Origin: Comamonas flocculans
GTDB lineage: Bacteria > Pseudomonadota > Gammaproteobacteria > Burkholderiales > Burkholderiaceae_C
NCBI RefSeq assembly: GCF_007954405.1
Contig: NZ_CP042344.1
Span: forward strand, 1,054,001 to 1,118,000
Reading direction: 5' to 3'
DNA length: 64,000 nt
The position numbers were made by a program, and so were the translations under genes. This document shows, piece by piece, positions 17,568 through 25,159 of the stretch (its first letter is position 1; each line of letters begins with the position of its first letter). Below the pieces are notes generated by a model. The model did no database searches, was not told where the DNA came from, and worked only from the letters and a program-made list of their open reading frames with translations.

Positions 17568-18086
17568 TCACCACAGCGGCAGAAACAGCTTCAGCGGCTG
17601 GTCAGCGCCGGGTGCGAACCCGTAGCGTTGGTAAAAACGTGCAACCTCTTCGTTCTTGGCGTCCACGAACAAGCCTGCACCACCCACAGCCTGCGCCGCC
17701 GTGCGGGCACGGTTCACGGCATCGGCGAGCAGCAACCGGCCCAAGCCCTGCCCCTGCATGTCGACTCGCGTGGCCAGACGGCCCAGGCGCGTGACCGGAA
17801 TCTGGCGTGGGTAACGCTTGGCCTGCTTTGCCGGCAGATCATCGGTCAGCACGAAAGCCGAGGTCAGCGCGTAAAAGCCGAGGATGCTGCAGGCATCAAC
17901 CATGAACCCGAGCTGCGCCCACGACCGCAGTCCCGCCTCATCAGCAGGTACGGCAACGAAGGTACGAGAAATCCCCTTGGTCTGATGTTGCAGCGCGGTC
18001 TGCTTCAGCCAGGCATCGAGCGCCTCGACACCACAATCAAACTCGCTTCGGTCGTGGCGCCCAGTCAAGGGTTCCAGTCTGATCAT
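17568..18086 (-). CDS. GNAT-family toxin, TacT-like
   Basis: 172 residues of GNAT acetyltransferase fold. The acetyl-CoA motif is VDMQGQGLGRLLLADAVNRA (QGQGLG) and the chain ends with RFYQRYGFAP. The N-terminal RHDRSEFDCGVEALDAWL is typical of TacT/AtaT toxins, which acetylate the amino group of charged tRNAs and block translation. The gene overlaps the antitoxin gene by 50 bases, the classic coupled order. It sits inside the sugar-gene block, between two glycosyltransferase genes. Confidence 0.85.
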   Translation of the reverse strand: MIRLEPLTGRHDRSEFDCGVEALDAWLKQTALQHQTKGISRTFVAVPADEAGLRSWAQLGFMVDACSILGFYALTSAFVLTDDLPAKQAKRYPRQIPVTRLGRLATRVDMQGQGLGRLLLADAVNRARTAAQAVGGAGLFVDAKNEEVARFYQRYGFAPGADQPLKLFLPLW

Positions 18087-18360
18087 TGCGTCGTGCGGTG
18101 AAGTTTTCGAGGGCCGCCTTCAGCGCGGCATTGGGCGGCAGCGGATGGTCCAGTGCAGCCAGAAACGCCTCCGTGTCACGGACGGAAAGGCGGATGACGC
18201 GCTCCTGCTCGATGATGCGTTCAGCCTCGCGCAAGGCTGTCTGGACGACGAACTGGTTCAAGGTCGCCCCGGTCAGGCTGGCGGCCATCTCCAGGGTCTC
18301 CTGCACCGCCATCGGCACACGGGCCGTGATGCGCCCACGCTCAAGCGCCGTGGTGGTCAT
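18037..18360 (-). CDS. DUF1778-family antitoxin, TacA-like
   Basis: 107 residues. The N-terminal half is a ribbon-helix-helix domain (RITARVPMAVQETLEMAA, then TGATLNQFVVQTALREAERII), the DNA-binding and dimer unit of DUF1778 antitoxins. The C-terminal half (from about residue 65) would wrap the toxin. It precedes the GNAT toxin gene and overlaps it. A promoter with an 11-base inverted repeat lies directly upstream, which supports autoregulation by the toxin-antitoxin complex. Confidence 0.87.
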   Translation of the reverse strand: MTTTALERGRITARVPMAVQETLEMAASLTGATLNQFVVQTALREAERIIEQERVIRLSVRDTEAFLAALDHPLPPNAALKAALENFTARRNDQTGTLDWAPRPKRV

Positions 18361-18388
18361 GTTCAGGCTCCATCAATTCAACGGTCGC

Positions 18389-18417
18389 AGTCTAGCAAAT
18401 TGGTGGCAAATTGTCAC
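18389..18417 (-). promoter_or_regulatory. Candidate promoter of the toxin-antitoxin pair
   Basis: On the minus strand GTGACA (18417-18412) and TAGACT (18394-18389) are 17 bases apart, 29 bases before the antitoxin start. The inverted repeat at 18395-18425 fills the spacer and covers the -35. Confidence 0.6.
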
Positions 18418-18425
18418 CAATTTGC
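18395..18425. promoter_or_regulatory. Inverted-repeat operator of the toxin-antitoxin pair
   Basis: Perfect 11-base arms GCAAATTGGTG and CACCAATTTGC flank nine bases that begin with another GCAAATTG half-site. Its place between -10 and -35 suits repression by the ribbon-helix-helix antitoxin. Confidence 0.75.
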
Positions 18426-18469
18426 ACTCCAACCCGATGCCTCGGCACCCAGTAGCAGCCCTGATCCAT

Positions 18470-19675
18470 TCACTCCCGATCCGTACGCACCCATTCTTTT
18501 TGCCTTTTGAACCAATAGCCAAGATACAGCGGCAACTTGGAGAGCACATACCACGGCACCGCCAACAAGTCGCGCGCCGACACCACCGCGCGCCCCCAGC
18601 CCCACCACGCCGCCAGGATGCCCGCCGCCAGCAATGCAAGACACGCCATGGCCAGCACCAGCGGTGCGGCGCCGCCACCCAGCAGGGCCGTCAGCAGCGC
18701 CAGCGCATTCACCGCCAGCAGCAGCAACACCAGCAGCGCCAGCGGCGGCACCGCCAGATCCAGCGCCAGTGCCAGCAAGCGTCCGTCGCGCCGCGCAATG
18801 GCCTGTCCGAACAGGCGCGGCACGTGGCGCACGATCATGCCCAGATGGCCATGTTCCCAGCGGCGGCGCTGGCTTTGCACGGCCGACGCCGCATCGGGGA
18901 ACTCGCTGCTGACCAGCACCTGCGGGCAAAACAGCGGCGGCGTGCCCGTCAGGGCCAGCGCCATGCCCAGTTGCATGTCTTCCACCAACTCACCACTGGC
19001 CAAAGGCATCTGCCGTGCCATGGCCCAGGGAAAGGCCATGCCGGTCCCCATCAACTGACACGGCCAGCCCATGGCCAACGCGCCCAGCGGCCGCACCCAA
19101 TTCTTCACCCGCCAGGCAAAAGCCGCCACACGCAGCTTCAGGCCCGCGCCCTCGGGGGCATGCATCAGGTCCAGCGCCTGCACCGGCCTGCCCTGCGCCA
19201 GTGCCAGCCGCGCCAGGCCGTGCAGGCCGCCAGCGGTGGCCACCGTGCAGTCGGCATCAACGATCAAGAGCGCATCGGGCGCCCACTCCAACGCCGACAG
19301 ATGGCGCACCCCATGGTCCAGCGCATAACCCTTGCCGCGGCGCTGCGCATCAAAACGTTCGGCCACCTGCGCACCCGCCTCACGCGCGATGCGCGCGGTG
19401 TCGTCACCGCAGTTGTCGGCAACGACGCAAAGAACGTCTTGGGGCGTCAGCGCGTCGCGCAGGCGCCGCACCGTCTGGCCTATCACCACCGCCTCGTCAT
19501 GCGCGGGCACCAGCACCGCGATGCGGGGCGTAGGGCCCACGGGCACGTCCGGCATTTGCAGCGGCAGACCATCCGCGCGCCGGGGCCAGGCCGCCCCCAC
19601 CTGCAGCGCCAGCACCAGCACGGGCACGCCCAGCAGCAGCAAGGCGGCCCACAGGAAGACCATCAGCCAGGCCAT
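18470..19675 (-). CDS. Membrane GT2 glycosyltransferase
   Basis: 401 residues from the ATG at 19675; the preferred start is preceded by AGAGGTG and leaves a seven-base gap to the upstream gene. It has an N-terminal membrane helix, then a GT-A domain with VLVPAHDEA, VVADNCGDDT, the metal-binding DADC, ELVEDMQLG and the QSQRRRW (QxxRW) motif. C-terminal membrane helices follow. This layout is that of processive or membrane-bound GT2 enzymes (BcsA/HpnI-like). The donor sugar cannot be read from the sequence. It is downstream of, and probably co-transcribed with, the GT4 gene. Confidence 0.85.
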   Translation of the reverse strand: MAWLMVFLWAALLLLGVPVLVLALQVGAAWPRRADGLPLQMPDVPVGPTPRIAVLVPAHDEAVVIGQTVRRLRDALTPQDVLCVVADNCGDDTARIAREAGAQVAERFDAQRRGKGYALDHGVRHLSALEWAPDALLIVDADCTVATAGGLHGLARLALAQGRPVQALDLMHAPEGAGLKLRVAAFAWRVKNWVRPLGALAMGWPCQLMGTGMAFPWAMARQMPLASGELVEDMQLGMALALTGTPPLFCPQVLVSSEFPDAASAVQSQRRRWEHGHLGMIVRHVPRLFGQAIARRDGRLLALALDLAVPPLALLVLLLLAVNALALLTALLGGGAAPLVLAMACLALLAAGILAAWWGWGRAVVSARDLLAVPWYVLSKLPLYLGYWFKRQKEWVRTDRE

Positions 19676-19682
19676 TGCCCCA

Positions 19683-20894
19683 TCACCTCTGCCCCGCGTA
19701 CCGCGCAAACAGCGCATGCAGCTTGGCGGCTTCGGCGTCCACGTCGTGACGCTTCAGCACGCGCTCGCGCGCTGCGTCACCCATGGCCTGCAACTCACCA
19801 GGGGGCGCGGCCAGGCAGGCCTGCATCGCATCGGCCAAGGCACCCACATCCCCCGGGGGGAACAACCAACCGGTGCGCCCCGGCTGCACCAGCTCGGGAA
19901 TGCCGGCCACATAGGTGCTGAGCACCGGGCGGCACAGCGCCATCGCCTCCATGATCACCACGGGCAGGCCCTCGGCAAAGCTGGGCAGCACCAGCGCGCG
20001 GGCGGCAAGCAGCTCCTCTCGCACTTGCGCAGACGCGATCCAGCCGGTGATGCGCACCTGCGCCTGCAGCGCCAGGCGCGCGACCTCTGCCTCGACCACG
20101 CCGCGCATCTCGCCATCACCCGCCAGCACCAGCTCACAGCCCACGCCGCGCGCCTTGAGCAAAGCCAGCGCCTGCACCAGCAGCAACTGACCCTTCTGCT
20201 CGCACAGGCGCCCCACACAAACCAGCCGGGCAGTCAAAGGGACCGGCTGCGTGGCCCCCTGATAAAACGCCTGATCGACGCCGCAATGCACCACCTGCAC
20301 CTTGGACCACTCAGCCACCGGCAACCAGCGGTAGAGCTGGCTGCGCCCGAACGAGCTGATTGCGACGACAAATCGTGCGCGCTGCATCTTCTCGCCCAAG
20401 TGCAGCGCCTGCGGCTTGTCGAATTCTTCAGGCCCATGCACGGTGAAGCTGTAACCCGGCCCGCCCAGTGCGTGCGCCAGCATCACCACCTCGGCCGAAT
20501 TGGTGCCGAAGTGCGCGTGCACGTGCCGCACGCCAGCATCCACCAGCCACAGGTAAAGCTGGCAAGCCTCCGCCAAGTACACGAGATGCAAGGGCAGAGG
20601 GCGGTCGGCGCGCCAGCCCATGCGCAGCGCCAGCATGAAGGCACGGCCCCAGTGGCGCGGACGTGTCATCGCCACACGCACGCTGGCCCTCGCCAGGCCC
20701 ATCAAGCCCCCACGCAAGAGGTAGCGTGTACGCGGCTGTTCGGCCGCGTCTTCCGGATCGGCCACGGCATCGCCCCAGCCGCGCAGCGCATAACGCTGCA
20801 CCTGCACGCCCTGGCGCTCCAGCGCCAGGATTTCGCGGCGGATGAAGCTGTGACTAACCTTGGGGTACTGGTTGACGAAGTAGGCGGCGCGCAC
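19683..20894 (-). CDS. GT4 glycosyltransferase (WcaL-like)
   Basis: 403 residues with GT-B fold features. The N-terminus YFVNQYPKVSHSFIRREI is typical of colanic-acid-type GT4 enzymes, HVHAHFGTN follows, and the C-terminal donor site reads PSFAEGLPVVIMEAMA (the EX7E motif). It starts with GTG at 20894, whose first base is the last base of the upstream TAG stop, so translation is probably coupled. It likely adds one sugar of the EPS repeat unit. Confidence 0.87.
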   Translation of the reverse strand: MRAAYFVNQYPKVSHSFIRREILALERQGVQVQRYALRGWGDAVADPEDAAEQPRTRYLLRGGLMGLARASVRVAMTRPRHWGRAFMLALRMGWRADRPLPLHLVYLAEACQLYLWLVDAGVRHVHAHFGTNSAEVVMLAHALGGPGYSFTVHGPEEFDKPQALHLGEKMQRARFVVAISSFGRSQLYRWLPVAEWSKVQVVHCGVDQAFYQGATQPVPLTARLVCVGRLCEQKGQLLLVQALALLKARGVGCELVLAGDGEMRGVVEAEVARLALQAQVRITGWIASAQVREELLAARALVLPSFAEGLPVVIMEAMALCRPVLSTYVAGIPELVQPGRTGWLFPPGDVGALADAMQACLAAPPGELQAMGDAARERVLKRHDVDAEAAKLHALFARYAGQR

Positions 20895-21769
20895 TATTTT
20901 TCAAACTTTCTCAAAACTCTCCTCAAAGTCTCTCCGGGATGAGTTATTCGCCAGATCTGAAAATTGTCCCAAATCGGATGTAACGAATCTATCTTAATCC
21001 AGCCATCAGGAACAATATTCACAATAGGTACAGGAACGCCGGGCCGCACCCACTCTTTTGGAGCAACAATCACCGCATTTTCATTAGCGTTCAAATAGCC
21101 ACCCCACCACGCAAAAGTAGAATTGACAAGCACGTTTCCTTCAGTACATCGGGTCATCAGCCAAAGTTGTTCCGGTGGGCTCAATTTTTCGACAAACATC
21201 AACGGAAGTTCACATTCAATTTTTTCAGCAAATTTCTTAGCCAAGTCAATCCTGTCGGCAAACACCAAGACTCGCCGAGCGTTCGCCGCCTTAGCGATGC
21301 CTTCAGAATAGTATTCCGGCGGGTACATTGGAAAAAATTCCCGCGTTTTCGCATAATCTTCGTCCAAGCGAAGTGATATACTCACAGAATCAGTCGCCTG
21401 ACCGACATCAAATTTAGCACCCGCTCCTTTAACGATAGCCTCACTAAATTTATACCATTCTCTGATAACGTTGCGACTTTGATAGTATTTTTCCGATTGA
21501 AAATATCCTTGAATATCCACGCCATCTTTGATCATCAACGCAGACATCGAAAACCCGGCCTGCACCCCCTGATCGTACAAGTCACCCAACTTTTCAGGCG
21601 CGGTGTTTATTCGAACCCCCTCATCATGCAAATCGAAAATTCGGTCTCCATCCCACTGAGGGCACCAAAAATCCGTCCCCAATCTCAACGCCATGCTTCG
21701 TAGATAGGCATATTGAAAAAGTTGGTTGCCGAGCCGCCCATAGTTTCCAAGTTTGCTGAACGTAATCAT
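20894..21769 (-). CDS. GT11-family glycosyltransferase (alpha-1,2-fucosyltransferase type)
   Basis: 291 residues. The GT11 N-terminal motif YGRLGNQLFQYA is clear and the C-terminal VNSTFAWWGGYLN is intact. The usual HxRxxDY motif appears as SISLRLDEDY, so the first basic residue is replaced. GT11 enzymes use GDP-fucose to make alpha-1,2 linkages, and manC in this locus could feed that pool. The base composition is clearly more AT-rich than the flanking GT4 gene. It lies just downstream of the GT25 gene, with 13 bases between. Confidence 0.82.
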   Translation of the reverse strand: MITFSKLGNYGRLGNQLFQYAYLRSMALRLGTDFWCPQWDGDRIFDLHDEGVRINTAPEKLGDLYDQGVQAGFSMSALMIKDGVDIQGYFQSEKYYQSRNVIREWYKFSEAIVKGAGAKFDVGQATDSVSISLRLDEDYAKTREFFPMYPPEYYSEGIAKAANARRVLVFADRIDLAKKFAEKIECELPLMFVEKLSPPEQLWLMTRCTEGNVLVNSTFAWWGGYLNANENAVIVAPKEWVRPGVPVPIVNIVPDGWIKIDSLHPIWDNFQIWRITHPGETLRRVLRKFEK

Positions 21770-21782
21770 TTGGCTTCAATCA

Positions 21783-22511
21783 TTATCGGAAAACTTGTCG
21801 TACCGTGTTTTTCATCTTCCTCAAAAAAGAGATCAGCGGCACAGGCAATATCGATCGACGGATAGACCTACCTTCATGTATATCCGTAGCCGAGCTTCTT
21901 TGATATGCAATTTCGGGTACCGCAAGTACTGTCGCACGCTCGGGGTGCATCTTTCTATACCACGAATAAGCACCATCAACATGCATCGGCCCTCCTTCGG
22001 GGTCTCCCGGTGGTCGGCGCAGTATTTTCTCAAAATAATCTGCGATGTCTTTAGCCACTTTTGGTTCGACGGCGATGCAGTGGGCCCCCATCAGCGCCAT
22101 ATCAGCCCCTACTGCAACGAACCCCTCTTTTCCCTGCGGTTGGGATTTGACCGTATTTAGCACACCACCATACATCATGGTGTTTTTTAATAGAATATGA
22201 TTCGTCAGATTATTCACAGCGCGCAAATCGAAATTACAATCATCCTCCAAAATCAACGCAAATTTGGCATCGGATGTCTGAATTTCACGCAATACCGCCA
22301 GATGGCTCATAAAACAACCGCGCGTGCCTATTGTGGGGAAGCCACCCGCATCATCCGGCCTGATGGCAGGGAAAAAAGTGATCCGCGGATCATGTGCTAA
22401 TACCCCTACCCTCCTTAATTGCCGCTCCATCTCCCGCCGGCGATCTACCCTGTGAGGGAGGTTGATGATCCAGATTTTTCCAAAATTGTCAAAGAAAGAT
22501 AATGCCATCAT
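21783..22511 (-). CDS. GT25-family glycosyltransferase (LPS-type)
   Basis: About 242 residues from the first of two ATGs at 22511; an in-frame ATG at 22550 would overlap the upstream gene by 17 bases. GT25 motifs are IWIINLPHRVDRRREM, GCFMSHLAVLREI and LILEDDC. Members transfer galactose or glucose in lipooligosaccharide and capsule synthesis. The C-terminal part has a basic SFLRKMKNTVRQVFR end, perhaps for membrane association. It is AT-rich like the next gene. Confidence 0.82.
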   Translation of the reverse strand: MMALSFFDNFGKIWIINLPHRVDRRREMERQLRRVGVLAHDPRITFFPAIRPDDAGGFPTIGTRGCFMSHLAVLREIQTSDAKFALILEDDCNFDLRAVNNLTNHILLKNTMMYGGVLNTVKSQPQGKEGFVAVGADMALMGAHCIAVEPKVAKDIADYFEKILRRPPGDPEGGPMHVDGAYSWYRKMHPERATVLAVPEIAYQRSSATDIHEGRSIRRSILPVPLISFLRKMKNTVRQVFR

Positions 22512-22533
22512 CTTCTTTCGAATGATCGGAAAC

Positions 22534-23559
22534 TTATTCCACCGACCCAACTACTTGGCACTCAATAAATGCGTCAAGACAACTCGCCCAGTGCTTGCGG
22601 TCGTGAATGGCGGTCTCGCGTGCGACCTGTGATTTTGCGAGCGATCGCATGATTTGCGCATCATCAATCATTCGCTGGGCATGTAACGTAAATTCCGCAA
22701 CGTCGCCAGGCTCGCAAAGCAACACAGCGGCTCGCCCCTCGACATACTCATGCGCGGCGTGGGTACGCGTCGTTGCCAATGGCAGGCCCAACAGCTTGGC
22801 ACCCACCAGCGTGATGTGGCCACAGCAAGTCTCGCGGCTCAGCAACGGCACCAGCACGCCGCAACTGCCATTCGCAATCGCCCAGGTCCGCGCCAGCGAG
22901 ATGTTGGTGAGCACGGTGACGTTTTCGGGTACTTCCATGCCTGTCAGGCTTTGCGAGCGCGCCACCACCACCATCTTCGTGGTTGGCCCCAGCCTGCGCG
23001 CCACCTGCATCAGCAAGGCAAAATCTCGCCCTTCGTCGCCAATGGCGCACAGATAGGGTCTGACATCACCCAAGCCCGTTTCGGCCTGCACCGGCGGCGG
23101 CTCTTGCGTCCAGATTACCGGTTGAAAGCGCTCGCGCTCGATCCCGAAGTGCTCGGCATACAGTCCCTGTTCGTAACGAGAGAAGACCACCATCTTGTCC
23201 ACACGTCGCAAAGCACCCCGAAGATACTGCAAGCGCCTGCCCGTCGGCAGCCGCGTGAAATTGAAGGCAAAACCCAGATGCGGCACATCGCCGCGCAGAC
23301 GCAGCAAATGGGCAACGGCGGCGGTCATCAAGGGCAGATGCGAGATGACAAAGCTGCGCGGCCCGGCACGCAGCGCCGCCTGCGCGGCAGCGCGGTAGCG
23401 CGACAGCCGCACGCCCCAGATGCGGCGCTCCAGCGCATTGGCCGGTTGCCCGCTCAAACCCACCCAGCGCAGCACATGGCGCGTTTGCAACTGTGTGAAT
23501 GCGTCATCAACCGGGCTCAAATCCGGCACGTTGATAGCGGTCAGCACGGAGTGGGCCAT
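22534..23559 (-). CDS. GT-B glycosyltransferase, GT4-like
   Basis: 341 residues. The N-terminal half has FVISHLPLMTAAV and a central PHLGFAFNFTR region. The C-terminal half resembles GT4 donor domains (VVVARSQSL, GVLVPLLSRETCCGHITLVGA, then LPLATTRTHAAHEYV). It lacks a textbook EX7E motif, so the family is less certain than for its neighbours. It ends four bases after the stop of the upstream GT2 gene begins to be cleared, within a tightly packed minus-strand run. The sugar is unknown. Confidence 0.65.
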   Translation of the reverse strand: MAHSVLTAINVPDLSPVDDAFTQLQTRHVLRWVGLSGQPANALERRIWGVRLSRYRAAAQAALRAGPRSFVISHLPLMTAAVAHLLRLRGDVPHLGFAFNFTRLPTGRRLQYLRGALRRVDKMVVFSRYEQGLYAEHFGIERERFQPVIWTQEPPPVQAETGLGDVRPYLCAIGDEGRDFALLMQVARRLGPTTKMVVVARSQSLTGMEVPENVTVLTNISLARTWAIANGSCGVLVPLLSRETCCGHITLVGAKLLGLPLATTRTHAAHEYVEGRAAVLLCEPGDVAEFTLHAQRMIDDAQIMRSLAKSQVARETAIHDRKHWASCLDAFIECQVVGSVE

Positions 23560-23562
23560 GGC

Positions 23563-24540
23563 TCACTTGTACTCAATGATGGTTTGGCGCTGGTGCAACA
23601 CGCGCTTGAAAACAAACTTCAGTACGCCCCAGCCTTCGGCGAACTTGCCCAATACCAGAAACAACGCGCGCTCCCAATCGTTGTGCCGCCAATACAAGCG
23701 CAACACCTGCGCCGGATACACCAAGAGCAGCAACAACGCGCCTGCACCCAGCCATAACGTCGCCGTCGCCACGATGAGCGGCAATGCGACACCCCAAAAC
23801 AGCGCGCTGTACGTCTCACGCACCCAGTGCCGCTCAGGCGATGCACCATGCAGCCAGGCACCCTGCGCAAACGCGTAACCCCCGCGCGTAGCGCGTCGCC
23901 ACCATTGGCTTAGACGAGTGATGTCGGCGTCGTGCAAGGTCATCTCTTGATCCAGGCGACGCACCTTCCAGCCCGCCGCACGCAGGCGCACGCACAACTC
24001 GGGCTCTTCGCCCGCAATCAGATCATCGCGGTAGCCGCCCACAGCCTGCAGCGCATCCGTGCGCATCATGGCATCGCCGCCACAGGCCTTTGCGTCGCCC
24101 ACCGGAGTGTCCCACTCCACATCGCACAACCGGTTATAGATCGAGCGTGCGGGATGGCGCTCACGACGTCTGCCGCACACCACGGCGTACCGTTCATGTC
24201 CTGACTCTGTCAAAAACTCGCTGGCCGCCAACAACCAGCTGCCAACCACTTCGCAATCACCATCAACAAACTGCACCAATGCCATTTCAGGATCTGTCTG
24301 CCGCAGCGCCTGGAACCCCGCATTGCGCGCGCGCGCTGCCGTAAAGGGCACGCTCATGTCCAAGGGCACCACCACCACACCCAGGCTGCGCGCCAGCGCC
24401 ACGGAATCATCGGTCGAGCCCGAATCGACATACACCACCGTGTTCGCCTTGTACGCCACCGACTGCAAACACACACGCAAGCGTTCGCCTTCGTTGCGGC
24501 CAATCACTACGATTCCAATAGCTTGTTGCGCTTTATTCAT
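23563..24540 (-). CDS. GT2 glycosyltransferase
   Basis: 325 residues. The GT-A domain has IGIVVIGRNEGERL, YVDSGSTDDS, the metal-binding motif VDGDCEV and a YRDDLIAGEEPELCVRLR acceptor/base motif. Two hydrophobic segments near 245-275 probably place the C-terminus at the membrane. It overlaps the upstream acetyltransferase gene by eight bases, so the two are co-translated. It likely adds one sugar of the repeat unit. Confidence 0.87.
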   Translation of the reverse strand: MNKAQQAIGIVVIGRNEGERLRVCLQSVAYKANTVVYVDSGSTDDSVALARSLGVVVVPLDMSVPFTAARARNAGFQALRQTDPEMALVQFVDGDCEVVGSWLLAASEFLTESGHERYAVVCGRRRERHPARSIYNRLCDVEWDTPVGDAKACGGDAMMRTDALQAVGGYRDDLIAGEEPELCVRLRAAGWKVRRLDQEMTLHDADITRLSQWWRRATRGGYAFAQGAWLHGASPERHWVRETYSALFWGVALPLIVATATLWLGAGALLLLLVYPAQVLRLYWRHNDWERALFLVLGKFAEGWGVLKFVFKRVLHQRQTIIEYK

Positions 24541-25081
24541 GGGCGCTAGAACCTGAAATGACTGCTGGAATTCCCACCGCTACCGCCCCCTGCGGTACAT
24601 CGACCAACACCACCGCATTGGCACCGACCACCGCATGCGCCCCCACAGTGATGCCCCCCAGCAACTTGGCGCCTGCGCCCACATCCACGTGCCCTTTCAG
24701 CACCGGCGCCCCGCCATCGCCGCGTGTGCCCAGCGTTACCTGCTGAAAAATCAGGCAATTGGGGCCGATGCGCGCGTCAGGGTGAATCACCACGCCATTG
24801 GGATGCGGCAACAACAGGCCGCCACCGATCTGCGTGTTCAGCGGAATATCGGCCCCGCTCACCGCGCTCCAGAACCGATGACGCAGCACCGCCCATTTTT
24901 TGCACAACATCGCCCATGCACCAGGGGATGCGGCCAGCCGCTGATAGTCGCGCAGGCTGGCGAGCAGACACTTGCCTGGATTCCACTCGCCGGGGCGCCG
25001 TGCCTCGCGGGACCAATCCGGCACTTGAGCGCTGGCATCCGCCAGCACCGCACAGGCGTCTGATTCCATGTTGTTCCCCAT
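24533..25081 (-). CDS. Serine-acetyltransferase-like O-acetyltransferase (left-handed beta helix)
   Basis: 182 residues (a second ATG at 25069 is also possible). The N-terminal helical part is followed by hexapeptide repeats: DIPLNTQIGGGLLLPHPNGV, IHPDARIGPNCLIFQQVTLG, and a C-terminal VGAGAKLLGGITVGAHAVVGA. The HPNG segment carries the catalytic-type histidine of the CysE fold. In polysaccharide loci such proteins acetylate sugar hydroxyls using acetyl-CoA, so EPS O-acetylation is more likely than cysteine synthesis here. The fold is also present at the end of the next gene product. Confidence 0.8.
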   Translation of the reverse strand: MGNNMESDACAVLADASAQVPDWSREARRPGEWNPGKCLLASLRDYQRLAASPGAWAMLCKKWAVLRHRFWSAVSGADIPLNTQIGGGLLLPHPNGVVIHPDARIGPNCLIFQQVTLGTRGDGGAPVLKGHVDVGAGAKLLGGITVGAHAVVGANAVVLVDVPQGAVAVGIPAVISGSSAHE

Positions 25082-25159
25082 GCGGAAACTAAACCATTGC
25101 CATACAAAGGCTTATAGCGCCTTGCCGATCCATCCACCGACGCCCCAACCCTGACCTGT

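Noticed and set aside
14988..18101. A 1037-codon open frame on the plus strand
   Set aside because: It runs antisense across manC, the WecB/TagA/CpsF gene and the toxin gene, whose minus-strand products have full family motifs. The antisense product is a low-complexity His/Arg/Gln-rich chain, as expected from opposite-strand reading of GC-rich genes.
24533..25081. Cysteine-biosynthesis CysE
   Set aside because: The fold fits, but the place among glycosyltransferases and the short N-terminal helical part fit sugar O-acetylation better.
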